Below, in pieces: positions 54,044 through 63,477 of a DNA stretch of 64,000 nt. The stretch is from Grimontia marina. Lineage in GTDB: Bacteria > Pseudomonadota > Gammaproteobacteria > Enterobacterales > Vibrionaceae. The notes under the pieces are model-generated. The model was not told where the DNA came from, made no database searches, and was given only the letters and a program-made list of their open reading frames with translations. The position numbers and the translations under genes were made by a program. The first letter of the stretch is position 1; every line of letters starts with the position of its first letter. The stretch is taken from positions 1 through 64,000 of the forward strand of contig NZ_FIZY01000028.1 of the NCBI RefSeq assembly GCF_900060185.1, written 5' to 3'.

Positions 54044-54289
54044 TTAAAAAGGTTTACGACGGCGTAGCTTTTGAATTTCTCTTTCTACTTCTGCTCGAGT
54101 AAGTCCAACGTCTTGTAAAAATCGCTCATCATCCAGGTTTTTGGATAGCTCCTGAATTAAAAAGTGTTTTCGGTTGAAGTGCCACATTGCATGCACTAAC
54201 TTTGCAAGCAGACCTCCTCGGTATGTGGCTCTAGCTAGGCTTTTCCAGCCTTCATTTATGAAATCATTGTTATTCGTTTTGACCACCAT
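54044..54289 (-). CDS. DUF1127 (YjiS-like) small protein
   Basis: 81 residues. The C-terminal RKHFLIQELSKNLDDERFLQDVGLTRAEVEREIQKLRRR is the DUF1127 domain, a short Arg-rich helical motif found in small proteins with roles in RNA turnover and phosphate or stress responses in alphaproteobacteria. Divergent from the LysR-type gene 96 bases away, so that regulator may control it. Confidence 0.85.
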   Translation of the reverse strand: MVVKTNNNDFINEGWKSLARATYRGGLLAKLVHAMWHFNRKHFLIQELSKNLDDERFLQDVGLTRAEVEREIQKLRRRKPF

Positions 54290-54385
54290 ATCTTCTCTCT
54301 CCCTATTGACAGTTCAATATTTAATCAATTTAATTATTAAGAAAAGCCAATCTTTTTCACCTGATACTTCAAAGGAGCTGAAGTA

Positions 54386-55252
54386 ATGACAAACTTCGAC
54401 ATAGACCAACTCCGCACTTTGATCGCGATAGCTGATTGTGGGAATTTCGCTGCAGCCGCAGACAGCGTCCATAGAACACAATCTGCAGTGAGTATGCAGA
54501 TGAAAAAGCTGGAAGAATTGGCAGGCGTTGCCATCTTCCAAAAGCAAGGAAGACGACACGTATTAACTTCTCATGGTTTAACCTTGGTTAGCTATGCCAG
54601 ACAAATTCTCAACTTGAATGATCAGGCAATTTCCCATTTTCACAGCCCAGACATGAATGGCATGGTCAAATTTGGGGTTTGTGATGATTACATGAACCTT
54701 ATTTTCCGCCAGGTTCTGAATGGTTTTACTGAGCGCTATCCAAACCTTCAGCTGTCGGTGCAAAGCAACAGTAGTCAACGGCTCTTAAAACAGGTCCAAA
54801 ATGGTCGACTTGACATGGCTTTAGTTAATATTCACGATGAGAGTTACCCTGTCACACAGCTATCTACAATAAGACTTGTGTGGGCCAAATCACGTCATGT
54901 TAGCTACTGCAAGGACAAGCCACTGCCAGTTGCCATAGAAAGTGATTGTCGTTGGGGTCGTTTAGCATTGGAACTACTGAATCGGGCAAATATTTCGCAT
55001 CAGGTTGTGTTAACTGCCGCAGACTTCCACGGGCTTAATGCTGCCATTGAATCTGGCATGGCAGTCTCTCTTATCGCGGCGTGTTCAGTCACAGACAAAA
55101 TGGATTTGCTTGAGCGGATAAACTGTCACTCTCTCGAAACCGCCATCGCGAATGGGTTAGCCATCAAGCCAGGAGCAAATGAGCCCGCAGTGCTTGCCTT
55201 GGCTGATTACATTACAGAATGGTATGTGCGCAGGAATCAAACCGCTGCATAG
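54386..55252 (+). CDS. LysR-type transcriptional regulator
   Basis: 288 residues. Winged helix at about 5-64 (DIDQLRTLIAIADCGNFAAAADSVHRTQSAVSMQMKKLEELAG, LFQKQGRRHVLTSHG-like wing). The rest forms the substrate-sensing domain (VKFGVCDDYMN). LysR regulators commonly act on the divergent gene, here DUF1127. The ligand is unknown. Confidence 0.9.
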   Translation: MTNFDIDQLRTLIAIADCGNFAAAADSVHRTQSAVSMQMKKLEELAGVAIFQKQGRRHVLTSHGLTLVSYARQILNLNDQAISHFHSPDMNGMVKFGVCDDYMNLIFRQVLNGFTERYPNLQLSVQSNSSQRLLKQVQNGRLDMALVNIHDESYPVTQLSTIRLVWAKSRHVSYCKDKPLPVAIESDCRWGRLALELLNRANISHQVVLTAADFHGLNAAIESGMAVSLIAACSVTDKMDLLERINCHSLETAIANGLAIKPGANEPAVLALADYITEWYVRRNQTAA

Positions 55253-55328
55253 AGTTCCAGGCTTGAGATTTCGGTAACACCACGGATATTTCACTATTGC
55301 GCGACCAATTCTCTGCCAATAAACTCAA

Positions 55329-55353
55329 TATCCCCAAACAACCTGAAGATGCT
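55329..55353 (+). repeat. Solo copy of the dispersed CTGAAGATGC repeat
   Basis: The 25 bases match the left terminal repeat of the 53708-53972 element at 23 of 25 positions. CCCCA and TGGGG flank its core, so it can form a hairpin. It sits between the LysR-type gene and the NlpC gene, without the rest of the element. Confidence 0.65.
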
Positions 55354-55443
55354 GGGGTATAGGTATCAAGCGTTGTGTTATTAAAGTGCATTCCAGCGGG
55401 AGGCGCTTTGACACTCCAGCCCAACAATTCGATGGAAACGATA

Positions 55444-55971
55444 ATGCCGGGAAATTGGATTCTCTTTACCGTTTTGTTTTCCAGCCTCCTTTTGGTTGGC
55501 TGTGAATCTCCGAAATCTGACGACAACGCTGATTACTCTTCACATTATGAAACCAATCGCCCTGGCACACTTGGCCTCCCCAATTCCCAATTTGGAATAT
55601 CAAAATACCAAGCACTGTTTGCCTATTTCGACGAATGGAAAGGCACACCATATCGATATGGTGGCGCTTCGAAACACGGGATAGACTGTTCAGCGTTTAC
55701 CCAACAAGCGTTTCTTGCCGTCTACGAACACTCTCTACCTAGAACCACGAGACAACAAATCAAGGTTGGCGACAAAATTACTCTCGCAACCGCTGACCAT
55801 GGAGACCTCATTTTCTTTAAAACAGGGGCCAACAGGTACCACGTCGGCATTTATATTGGTGAGAACGAGTTTATGCATGCATCTTCCTCCAAGGGTGTCA
55901 CCATCTCCCGGATCGACAACCCATATTGGTCAAAAAGGGTAATAGACGTTCGTCGCTATCCCCTGCAATAG
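55444..55971 (+). CDS. NlpC/P60 lipoprotein (Spr/MepS-like)
   Basis: 175 residues from ATG 55444; ATG 55432 is an alternative. Lipoprotein signal MPGNWILFTVLFSSLLLVGC with lipobox LVGC. NlpC/P60 domain: catalytic Cys in GIDCSAFTQQAF, His in RYHVGIYIG and a third polar residue in FMHASSS. Such enzymes cut peptide cross-links of peptidoglycan. It resembles Spr/MepS and is anchored in the outer membrane or envelope. Its stop abuts the converging SDR stop with no gap. Confidence 0.88.
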   Translation: MPGNWILFTVLFSSLLLVGCESPKSDDNADYSSHYETNRPGTLGLPNSQFGISKYQALFAYFDEWKGTPYRYGGASKHGIDCSAFTQQAFLAVYEHSLPRTTRQQIKVGDKITLATADHGDLIFFKTGANRYHVGIYIGENEFMHASSSKGVTISRIDNPYWSKRVIDVRRYPLQ

Positions 55972-56676
55972 CTACCACGGAATAACACTTCCATCATGAT
56001 GATACAATTTTCCCGTTCCTTCCGGCGACATACCCTCGAAAACGGAAACAATTCGCTCTGCCGTTAAATCGGGGCTATAAAGTTTGTCTTTCGGCCAGTT
56101 CTGAATAAAGGGATCTGACAACCCACTCGGTGTAGTTCCTGGGTGCATAGCAATTACTGAAGAGCTCGCAGCTCGCCTCCCCCATTCTATAGAAAGATTT
56201 TTAATGAACATGTTGAGCGCCGCTTTGGACATTCGGTAGCTGTACCATCCTCCTAATCCGTTATCTTCAATGCTACCGACTTTTGCGCTTAGAGATAACC
56301 AACGGAGATTTGATTGCTGTGTAACTAAGCTATTCAATGCCTGGGCCACATGAATGTGGCTTATTACATTGACGTGCATTGAAAGGTTGAGCCAATCAGC
56401 GCTGAGTTGTTTGAGATTCTTCTCTGGTCCACGAACCTCATCATGCAGAAATCCGACACAATGGATCACACCAGCAAGATTTTCAGCTCGCTCAGCTAGC
56501 CACTGCTCCATCACTTCCACACTTTCCGGCTCAGTCATGGCAATATTGAGATGATTGAGAGAGGAATCTTGACTGCGGCTGATTGTCAGGATCTCGTACC
56601 CGGCTATTTTTAGTTGTTTGGTAACGGCATTACCTATGGTTCCGTGTGAGCCAACCACCAATACGCTCTTTTGCAT
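55972..56676 (-). CDS. SDR-family oxidoreductase (C-factor/CsgA-like)
   Basis: 234 residues. GSHGTIGNAVTKQL is the NAD(P)-binding GxxGxxG, GVIHCVGF replaces NNAG, Ser in LSLSAKVGS, and YRMSKAALNMF is the catalytic Tyr-x-x-x-Lys. IAMHPGTTPSGLSDPF is typical of the CsgA/YciK-like group. Substrate unknown. Divergent from folM with 125 bases between. Confidence 0.87.
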   Translation of the reverse strand: MQKSVLVVGSHGTIGNAVTKQLKIAGYEILTISRSQDSSLNHLNIAMTEPESVEVMEQWLAERAENLAGVIHCVGFLHDEVRGPEKNLKQLSADWLNLSMHVNVISHIHVAQALNSLVTQQSNLRWLSLSAKVGSIEDNGLGGWYSYRMSKAALNMFIKNLSIEWGRRAASSSVIAMHPGTTPSGLSDPFIQNWPKDKLYSPDLTAERIVSVFEGMSPEGTGKLYHHDGSVIPW

Positions 56677-56801
56677 CCTTCCCTCACTCGCCGTTCTGCT
56701 AGAATCTAACCTACTGATTTAAAAAATATCATCGCCCAACTCTGATCTTTTTTGATCGGCATTCGTATTGGGTTCCGCACATAAAACGCTATAAGAGTTA
56801 T

Positions 56802-57515
56802 ATGACTGATAAAACAATTGTGATCACTGGTGCTGGTCAGCGTATCGGATTTGCGCTGGCGAGACATTTTCGGGCTTTGGGTTTTCATGTGATCGCGTCA
56901 TATCGTTCGGAAAAACCCGGTGTGACTGCCTTGCGGGAAATGGGGGTCACTTGTATTCAGGCCAACTTTTCAGCCGATGGCGCTATCCATCAATTCGCAA
57001 GGGAAGTCGCTGAGCAGAACATTCAGATCCGTGCGTTGATCCATAACGCGTCAGACTGGAATGCCGAAAGTAAAACCGATGACTATGCCGCCCTGCTGGA
57101 TGATATGATGCAGATACACGTTAAAACGCCATATCTGCTTAACCTCGCCTTGTCTCCCTTTATGGCGACTGACTCAACGGCGGGTTCAGACATTATTCAT
57201 TTTACAGATTACGTCGTGCGCAAAGGCAGCGAGAAACATATCGCCTACTCGGCAAGTAAAGCGGCATTGGACAATATGACGCTTTCATTCGCACAGAAAT
57301 TGGCGCCGAGTGTCAAAGTCAACAGCATCGCTCCAGCGCTTATCATGTTTAATGAAGGCGATGACGAGGCTTACAGAAAGAAAGCGTTGTCTAAATCACT
57401 GATGGCGATAGCGCCTGGCGAACAAGAAGTGGTGAACGCCGTCGAATTCATCATGAACAGTAACTACATGACCGGCCAAAGCATCAATTTGGATGGCGGT
57501 CGAGCACTCAAATAA
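56802..57515 (+). CDS. folM: Dihydromonapterin reductase FolM
   Basis: 237 residues, SDR fold. [15 protein letters not shown] with the GxxxRIG variant is characteristic of pteridine-reducing SDRs (FolM, PTR1-like); HNASDW replaces [15 protein letters not shown] is catalytic; NLDGGRALK is the typical end. It reduces dihydromonapterin (and dihydrofolate weakly). It lies 17 bases before folX, which makes the monapterin precursor, so the two act in sequence. Confidence 0.93.
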   Translation: MTDKTIVITGAGQRIGFALARHFRALGFHVIASYRSEKPGVTALREMGVTCIQANFSADGAIHQFAREVAEQNIQIRALIHNASDWNAESKTDDYAALLDDMMQIHVKTPYLLNLALSPFMATDSTAGSDIIHFTDYVVRKGSEKHIAYSASKAALDNMTLSFAQKLAPSVKVNSIAPALIMFNEGDDEAYRKKALSKSLMAIAPGEQEVVNAVEFIMNSNYMTGQSINLDGGRALK

Positions 57516-57532
57516 CTTACGGAGGCTGCGCT

Positions 57533-57895
57533 ATGCAAAATGCCATTATCAAAATTACAAATCTTCGCCTGCGTACCTTTATTGGCTTCAACCCTGAAGA
57601 ACAAGAGAAGAAACAGGACGTAGTACTAAATATCGAAATCCACTACCCAGGCGATAAAGCCTGTATGAATGACAATGTTGAAGAAGCACTAAACTACAAA
57701 GTGATCACCAAATCTATCATCGACCATGTCGAAAATGGCCGTTTCCTACTGTTGGAAAAATTGGTCTCCAGTGTGTTAGAGATTTCTCGCTCTCATCATT
57801 GGGTAACATTTGCCAGCGTCACAATAGATAAGCCACATGCCTTGCGTTTCGCTGACTCTGTGTCTCTAAGTTTAAGTTGGCAACAAGAAGAGTAA
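57533..57895 (+). CDS. folX: Dihydroneopterin triphosphate 2'-epimerase FolX
   Basis: 120 residues. [34 protein letters not shown] and [26 protein letters not shown] are the FolB/FolX tunnelling fold; the Glu and Lys of the pterin site are present (LLLEKL). FolX converts dihydroneopterin triphosphate to dihydromonapterin triphosphate. The operon partner is folM. Tetrahydromonapterin serves as cofactor of phenylalanine hydroxylase in some bacteria; no such gene is in the window. Confidence 0.93.
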   Translation: MQNAIIKITNLRLRTFIGFNPEEQEKKQDVVLNIEIHYPGDKACMNDNVEEALNYKVITKSIIDHVENGRFLLLEKLVSSVLEISRSHHWVTFASVTIDKPHALRFADSVSLSLSWQQEE

Positions 57896-57947
57896 TGCAG
57901 ACAGAGTTCCATCGAAATTTTCGAATAACTCGTTCAGTTGTATTCGG

Positions 57948-57975
57948 TTCACCTACAGTTAATGATGATTATAAT
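57948..57975 (+). promoter_or_regulatory. Inferred promoter of the cytochrome b561-yceI operon
   Basis: TTCACC (57948-57953), 16-base spacer, TATAAT (57970-57975), 36 bases before the cytochrome gene start. The -10 box lies inside the Fur-like site. Confidence 0.5.
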
Positions 57976-57980
57976 TCTCA
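57966..57980. promoter_or_regulatory. Fur-like box upstream of the cytochrome b561-yceI operon
   Basis: TGATTAT-A-ATTCTCA agrees with the Fur 7-1-7 consensus (TGATAAT-N-ATTATCA) at most positions, and it covers the -10 box. Iron-bound Fur at this position would repress. Not verified by experiment. Confidence 0.5.
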
Positions 57981-58010
57981 TTAACTTATCTGATTGGACA
58001 CAAACGTAAG

Positions 58011-58550
58011 ATGGAACAACCTTCGCAATACAATGCTGTTTCGCGCGCCATCCACTGGCTGACTGCCTTGGTCGTTATCGGCCTTTTTGCTGTTGGTCTA
58101 TGGATGGTTGACCTCACTTACTACAGCACTTGGTACAAAACCGCTCCCTACTGGCACAAATCCATCGGCATTCTCCTTTTGGGTTTAACCATATTCAGGT
58201 TGGCCTGGCGCATAGTAAAAGGTACACCTCGAATAGAGGGAAATCGTTTCGAACGCGCGGGGGCCCATACCGCTCACCGTCTTATTTATGTGTTGTTGTT
58301 CGTTATTTTTGCATCTGGTTATCTGATCTCTACGTCAGATGGTAGAGCCATTGAAGTATTTAACTGGTTTGAAGTGCCTGCTCTTGGAGAGTTATTCCCG
58401 AATCAGTCAGATATTGCTGGCGCAATCCACTACTACGCTGCCTTTACATTGATAGGTTTAGCTGTTCTTCATGCGGCAGCGGCACTTAAGCACCACTACA
58501 TAGACAAAGACAATACATTACGGAAAATGATTGGAGACAAATCGTTATGA
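58011..58550 (+). CDS. Cytochrome b561 (YceJ-like)
   Basis: 179 residues, four membrane helices ([75 protein letters not shown]). Histidine ligands for two b-type haems lie in [22 protein letters not shown]-like AHTAHRLIY and HYYAAF/LHAAA. It is a quinone-linked electron carrier. The stop overlaps the yceI start by 4 bases, an arrangement common to yceJ-yceI. Confidence 0.92.
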   Translation: MEQPSQYNAVSRAIHWLTALVVIGLFAVGLWMVDLTYYSTWYKTAPYWHKSIGILLLGLTIFRLAWRIVKGTPRIEGNRFERAGAHTAHRLIYVLLFVIFASGYLISTSDGRAIEVFNWFEVPALGELFPNQSDIAGAIHYYAAFTLIGLAVLHAAAALKHHYIDKDNTLRKMIGDKSL

Positions 58551-59116
58551 AAAAGACTCTTGCTGCTCTGGGACTGGTCGCGGCTACCATGCTGCCAACA
58601 ATGGCAGTTGCCGACGACTACGTGATTGACACCAAAGGTGCTCACGCATCAATTAATTTCAAGGTGCCTCATCTCGGCTACAGTTTTATTAAAGGGCGTT
58701 TTAACGACTTTGATGGTGAGTTTTCCTATGACCCTGCCAATGTTGAAGCATCAACGGTTGTTGTAAACATTGATACAACCAGCCTGGATTCGAACCACGC
58801 AGAGCGAGACAAACACCTCCGTAGCGGTGACTTCATCAATGCTTCCAAGTTCTCTACCGCAACATTTAAAAGTACTTCAGTCAAAGACAATGGTGATGGT
58901 TCGATCACTATCAATGGTGACCTAACGCTTCACGGCAAAACTAACCCTATCTCGATTGCCGCAAATTTTGTTGGAGCAGGCAGCGACCCATGGGGTGGTT
59001 ATCGTGCAGGTTTTGAAGGCACAACTCGTCTCGAACTGAAAGACTACGACATCGCAGTTATGGGTCCATCAAGCTACGTTGATCTGGAGCTGCACGTGGA
59101 AGGTATCCGCAAGTAA
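58547..59116 (+). CDS. yceI: YceI family periplasmic lipocalin-like protein
   Basis: 189 residues with signal peptide (ends AVADDY). [41 protein letters not shown] and [12 protein letters not shown] are the YceI beta-barrel, which binds isoprenoid quinone-like molecules in the periplasm. With cytochrome b561 it may move electrons or reduced quinones. A terminator follows. Confidence 0.93.
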   Translation: MKKTLAALGLVAATMLPTMAVADDYVIDTKGAHASINFKVPHLGYSFIKGRFNDFDGEFSYDPANVEASTVVVNIDTTSLDSNHAERDKHLRSGDFINASKFSTATFKSTSVKDNGDGSITINGDLTLHGKTNPISIAANFVGAGSDPWGGYRAGFEGTTRLELKDYDIAVMGPSSYVDLELHVEGIRK

Positions 59117-59136
59117 TTCAGGCGAGTTTTAAACAG

Positions 59137-59165
59137 AAAAATGGCAGGTTTTACCTGCCATTTTT
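59137..59165 (+). terminator. Terminator of yceI operon
   Basis: AAAAATGGCAGGT-TTT-ACCTGCCATTTTT followed by more T, 20 bases after the yceI stop. Confidence 0.92.
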
Positions 59166-59297
59166 TTTAGCTGTAAAGCACAAACGACACGAATAACAAC
59201 TCTGATCACCATGCCCTCACAGATCTGACTTCGATCACATAAATCACATGCTTCAGAGCGTACAGTGTGGAGCTTATTTCCGGCTGTAGGGGGAATC

Positions 59298-60446
59298 ATG
59301 TTCAATCCTATCCTGTTTAGACACCAGTTACATAAAATGCCTGAACTCTCTGGTTTTGAAGATAAAACTGGAGAACTGATTGCGGATACATTGCGAAGCT
59401 TTGGCTACGATCCTCAGGTTAATATCGGTGGACATGGGGTAGTATTACATCTTGACAGCAGCCAGCCAGGACCCCACCTTTTATTCCGCGCCGATACTGA
59501 TGCATTACCCATTCATGAAGTGGCCTTACACAGTCATTGCTCTGGTAACGCCGGCGTCATGCACGCCTGTGGGCATGACGGTCATTCGGCCAGTTTGATG
59601 GCACTGGCTTACCGCTTGTCTAAATCAGATATCCAGCAAGGAAAAGTCACTCTTATCTTCCAACCGTCTGAAGAAAACGGCCAAGGGGCCAGGGCTATGC
59701 TGGATGATGAAAGCTGGGATAAAGGAAAAGTCGATTATGCCTTCGGCTATCACAACGTGCCGGGGCACCCACTAGGGCAAATCCTATGTCGGGAAAACAC
59801 CTTCGCGTGCGCGTCTGCCGGGGTTTCCATAACACTGAAAGGCAAAACAGCCCATGCTGCCTATCCAGAAACAGCGGTCAATCCGACATCTGCCTTGAGG
59901 GCTCTGATGCATGATATTGAAAAATTGCCAACCGATTTTCCCAGCTGTTTTGCACTTGCGACCATCGTGCATGTCAACCTCGGCCAGCCAGCCTTCGGAA
60001 CAACACCAGCACAAGCAACGGTGATGGTAACGCTTCGAAGCGACAGCAATAAGTGTTTTGAATCTCTCTGTTATCAGGTTGAAAGTATGGCAAGACATTA
60101 TTCCGAGAGGGATGGACTCGAACTCAACATTGAATGGTTCGACAAATTCAATGCCATCATCAATCACAGCGAAGCAAACATGCTTCTTAAGCAGGCATGT
60201 AAAGATCTGGGATTTGTTCATAACGACCTCGATGTGCCAATGAGGTGGTCTGAAGATTTTTCTGAATATTCCCGAACCTGGCCATCGGCATTTTTCGGCC
60301 TTGGTAGCGGCGTTGAGCATCCACCACTGCACGATCCTCACTATGACTTCCCGGATACCTTGATCGATATCTCCAGTAAAATCTTTGAGCAAATCATTCG
60401 GGATATGAACGGATTGAAATCACAAGACTTTATTCACGCTATTTAG
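59298..60446 (+). CDS. M20-family amidohydrolase (peptidase M20D)
   Basis: 382 residues from ATG 59298, chosen for GGGGGA just upstream. FRADTDALPI and MHACGHDGHSASLM are metal-binding motifs, and EENGQGARAMLDD contains the catalytic Glu. GKTAHAAYPETAVNPTSALRALM is the dimerisation region. It should hydrolyse an N-acyl amino acid or similar amide. The substrate is unknown. It converges with the broken symporter gene. Confidence 0.88.
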   Translation: MFNPILFRHQLHKMPELSGFEDKTGELIADTLRSFGYDPQVNIGGHGVVLHLDSSQPGPHLLFRADTDALPIHEVALHSHCSGNAGVMHACGHDGHSASLMALAYRLSKSDIQQGKVTLIFQPSEENGQGARAMLDDESWDKGKVDYAFGYHNVPGHPLGQILCRENTFACASAGVSITLKGKTAHAAYPETAVNPTSALRALMHDIEKLPTDFPSCFALATIVHVNLGQPAFGTTPAQATVMVTLRSDSNKCFESLCYQVESMARHYSERDGLELNIEWFDKFNAIINHSEANMLLKQACKDLGFVHNDLDVPMRWSEDFSEYSRTWPSAFFGLGSGVEHPPLHDPHYDFPDTLIDISSKIFEQIIRDMNGLKSQDFIHAI

Positions 60447-60471
60447 CATTTTTTATGCCCCTAAAAAGAAA

Positions 60472-60493
60472 AAGCGAGGCAAAAGCCTCGCTT
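60472..60493 (-). terminator. Terminator of the symporter gene
   Basis: AAGCGAGGC-AAAA-GCCTCGCTT with a T-run on the minus strand, 20 bases beyond the stop. It may also serve the converging M20 gene. Confidence 0.85.
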
Positions 60494-60512
60494 AGTTCAT
60501 TCTTGATGAGAA

Positions 60513-61964
60513 TTACAGTTCACCGCGCAGCTCAATCAGTTTTTGTTTGATTGCACGTGCTTTCTCTTCAGTCAGGTCATATTTCCACATAACCAGAATC
60601 GCCAGGAATGCCGTCGTTGCTGGAATGATGATATCTGCTAGACGCAGGTTAGTGATAGTTTCAACAGACTGCGCGCCTGCACCTGGATCGAAGCCAACCA
60701 CTTTCAACACAAGACCACCAAGGATAAGCGCTAGTGCTTGACCAATCTTAACCATCAGCCAGTAGATAGCACCAAACGTTCCCTCTTTACGAGGCATGCC
60801 ATTGTCCAATTCATCCATATCGCAGACGTCAGCTGTCATACTCATCATCAGCGTAAACAAACCGCCGATACCGAAAGACATCAATGGGATTGGCATAAAG
60901 ATCATCCAAGGGTTACTTGGGTCAAAACCCTACCACTTCAGACCATAACCTACAATTGAAATCACTGTTGAGATAACAAATGCGTTGCGCTTACCCCATT
61001 TACTCGCCATCCATGAGATAACCGGAATAACAAGAAATGCAGTTACGATCGCACTGACGGTTGAGAACCATGCTGGCCATGTACCCGTTGCACCGTAATC
61101 GCCGCCAAACATGTGGAATACGATGATGAAGAAGCTGAAAGATGCAACAAGCTGGAAACCGTTGAAGACCAAGAAAGTCGCACCACAAAGGCGAACAAAC
61201 GGCTTGTTTCCAAAGACTTGCTTAATACCTTTAAAGACTTCCTTAAGGTTGGAGAAGATGGTCTTAAAGGAAATCTCTGCGCGGTTACCCATGTCTGACG
61301 CATCGATACCTTTACAAAACAGACCAGGTAAGATGCCCAAAGTGATACATGCACCCGCTACAAACAGCGACAGTTGTTGAACACCTTCAGCCTGACTGCT
61401 GAACAGATCAGGGTCTGCAATCAGTACCCAGAACCAAGGTACAATCATCCAAGCTACCTGACCCATGGTGTTTGCAAAAGCCATTAGGCGGGTACGTTCG
61501 TTGTAATCAGAGGTCATTTCATAACCCAGACCAACAAACGGCGTTGCAAACATGGTGTTACCAATGGTGAAGATCAAAGAGAAAATGAGGAAATACCAGA
61601 AGTTATACTCTTGTGATGCTTCAGGATCGAGCTGCCAAAGCATGGCAAAGAACACGCCACTCAATATCGCACCAACGACAATATAAGGACGTCGTCTACC
61701 CCAACGCGATTTGGTGTTGTCAGTGATAAAACCCATGATTGGGTCTGTAATGGCATCGAACAGCCTTGGAAGGCCACCTAACAGACCTGCTAGGAAAGGA
61801 TCCATGCCGAATGCGGTAATAAGGAAGAAGGAGAAAACACCCAAAGCACCAGGAAGAAGGTTAAGCGTCAGAGTACCTGCGCCATAAGCCCCTTTCTGAA
61901 TGACTGGAACGCTTTCCCTAGCGTCGTGAAGCTCACCTGCTGTTGTTTCTACTTGTTGTGACAT
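60513..61964 (-). pseudogene. GPH-family sugar:cation symporter interrupted by one in-frame TAG
   Basis: Codons run in the same frame from 61964 to 60513 (483 residues plus an internal stop). Twelve helices of the glycoside-pentoside-hexuronide symporter family are recognisable: GGLPRLFDAITDPIMGFITDNTKSRWGRRRPYIV, MTSDYNERTRLMA, and MSMTADVCDMDELDNG after the stop. The stop is TAG at 60932-60930 in LKW-TAG-GFDPSNPWMIF, where a Trp codon TGG would fit the family, so a single G-to-A change explains it. Everything else is intact, which implies a recent loss, a sequencing error, or readthrough. Confidence 0.88.
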
Positions 61965-62069
61965 AGCTAAATGTTAACCATATGTGAATACCGTGTTGTG
62001 ATATTACCTAGCTATGCTAAAAAACAGCAAATCGAGCGCATACGATATATAACTCCAAAACCACACTTT

Positions 62070-62081
62070 GAAAGCGCTTTC
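62070..62081. promoter_or_regulatory. LacI-family-like operator upstream of the symporter gene
   Basis: GAAAGCGCTTTC is a perfect 12-base palindrome with the central CG that LacI/GalR-type regulators contact, 106 bases before the symporter start and next to TTTCAA/TATATA promoter-like boxes. The regulator gene is not in the window. Confidence 0.55.
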
Positions 62082-62306
62082 TTTGGTTGCAAATAGTGAA
62101 GGTAAGAAATGCTGTTGGAAAGACCTTTAATTACAGTTTGATCACGCGATTATGTGCTGAATTTATCGTAAATTGCCCTATTTTTTGGTTCCGTTGATAG
62201 CAAGCGATTTTTTATGAAATACCAAGTAACAAGTCTCATTATATAGATTTCATGCCTTAGGTTAGTGGATTCAGAAGAGGTGTTAGCAGTGACAAAAAGA
62301 CAAAAA

Positions 62307-62339
62307 AAAGCCGCCGAAGTCACAAAACTTGGCGGCTTT
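62307..62339 (-). terminator. Terminator of aroG
   Basis: AAAGCCGCC and GGCGGCTTT with a 15-base loop and a T-run on the minus strand, 24 bases beyond the aroG stop. The interval 61965-62306 otherwise holds only the operator noted. Confidence 0.85.
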
Positions 62340-62362
62340 AAATCAGGTGGAGCTAACAGCGT

Positions 62363-63427
62363 TTATCGTTTACCAGCGCGTCGTTCCTGAACTGCATCTG
62401 CCAGTGTATTTAACACTTTCTCAGTGTCTTCCCAGCCAATACATGCATCTGTAATGCTCTGACCATAGGTCGGCGCTTTACCGTCAACCAAATCCTGACG
62501 ACCTTCCACAAGGTGGCTTTCAATCATCACACCGAAGATAGCGTCATTACCGCCTGCGATTTGGTTTGCAACATCTTCACCCACAACCACCTGACGTTGA
62601 TACTGTTTGCTGCTATTCGCATGGCTGAAGTCTATCATCAACTTATTGCGAAGTTTTGCCGCATCCAGCTGCTCAGTGATAGCTGCAACATGTTCTGCAG
62701 AATAGTTCGGCTCTTTACCGCCACGAAGAATAATGTGGCAATCTTCGTTCCCCGCCGTTTCAACAATTGCTGAGTGACCAAATTTCGTCACTGACAGGAA
62801 ATGGTGAGGAGATTCTGCTGAGCGAATTGCATCGGTAGCAATCTTGATGTTGCCGTCAGTACCGTTCTTGAAGCCAACTGGACAAGATAAACCCGACGCC
62901 AGCTCACGGTGAACCTGAGACTCCGTCGTACGTGCGCCAATCGCTCCCCAGCTAATCAAGTCTCCCATGTACTGTGGCGTGATCATATCGAGGAATTCAC
63001 CTGCCGTTGGCAAACCCATGTCAGTGATGTCCAGCAGCAGTTTTCGTCCAATACGCAGTCCGTCATTCAGTTTGAAGCTGTTATCCAGGTACGGGTCGTT
63101 GATCAGGCCTTTCCAGCCAACCGTGGTACGCGGTTTTTCAAAGTAAACGCGCATCACGATTTCCAGTCTGTCGCTTAGTTGGTCACGTAGCACTTTTAGC
63201 TTTTTACCGTATTCAACCGCAGCTTCAGGGTCGTGAATCGAACAAGGACCAATGATGACAAGAAGGCGATCGTCCTTGTCATTCAGAATGTTGTGGATAG
63301 CCTGACGAGCGTTAAACACTGTTTCAGACGCTGTTTCAGTTGCAGGAAATTTCTCCAGCACCGCTACCGGTGGCAGTAGTTCTTTAATTTTACTAATTCG
63401 GACATCGTCTGTTTGATGGAAGCTCAT
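62363..63427 (-). CDS. aroG: 3-deoxy-7-phosphoheptulonate synthase (AroG type)
   Basis: 354 residues; AGGGTGA lies upstream. DVRISKIKELLPPVAVLEKFPATE, IIGPCSIHDPEAAVEYG, RVYFEKPRTTVGWKGLINDP, GAIGARTTESQVHRELASGLSCPVGFKNGTDG and IDFSHANSSKQYQRQ are nearly identical to E. coli AroG, the phenylalanine-inhibited isozyme. It joins phosphoenolpyruvate and erythrose 4-phosphate at the entry to the shikimate pathway. The catalytic Cys (GPCSIH) and metal ligands are present. Feedback type is inferred from similarity. Confidence 0.93.
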   Translation of the reverse strand: MSFHQTDDVRISKIKELLPPVAVLEKFPATETASETVFNARQAIHNILNDKDDRLLVIIGPCSIHDPEAAVEYGKKLKVLRDQLSDRLEIVMRVYFEKPRTTVGWKGLINDPYLDNSFKLNDGLRIGRKLLLDITDMGLPTAGEFLDMITPQYMGDLISWGAIGARTTESQVHRELASGLSCPVGFKNGTDGNIKIATDAIRSAESPHHFLSVTKFGHSAIVETAGNEDCHIILRGGKEPNYSAEHVAAITEQLDAAKLRNKLMIDFSHANSSKQYQRQVVVGEDVANQIAGGNDAIFGVMIESHLVEGRQDLVDGKAPTYGQSITDACIGWEDTEKVLNTLADAVQERRAGKR

Positions 63428-63450
63428 TCATTCACCCTTGCTACATACTT

Positions 63451-63477
63451 CGCACTGACACTCACAAATTCAGTGCG
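63451..63477. repeat. Hairpin in the aroG leader
   Basis: CGCACTGA and TCAGTGCG separated by 11 bases, 24-50 bases before the aroG start. No T-run follows it, so it is not a simple attenuator. No TyrR or TrpR box of good quality is seen in 63428-63600. Confidence 0.4.
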
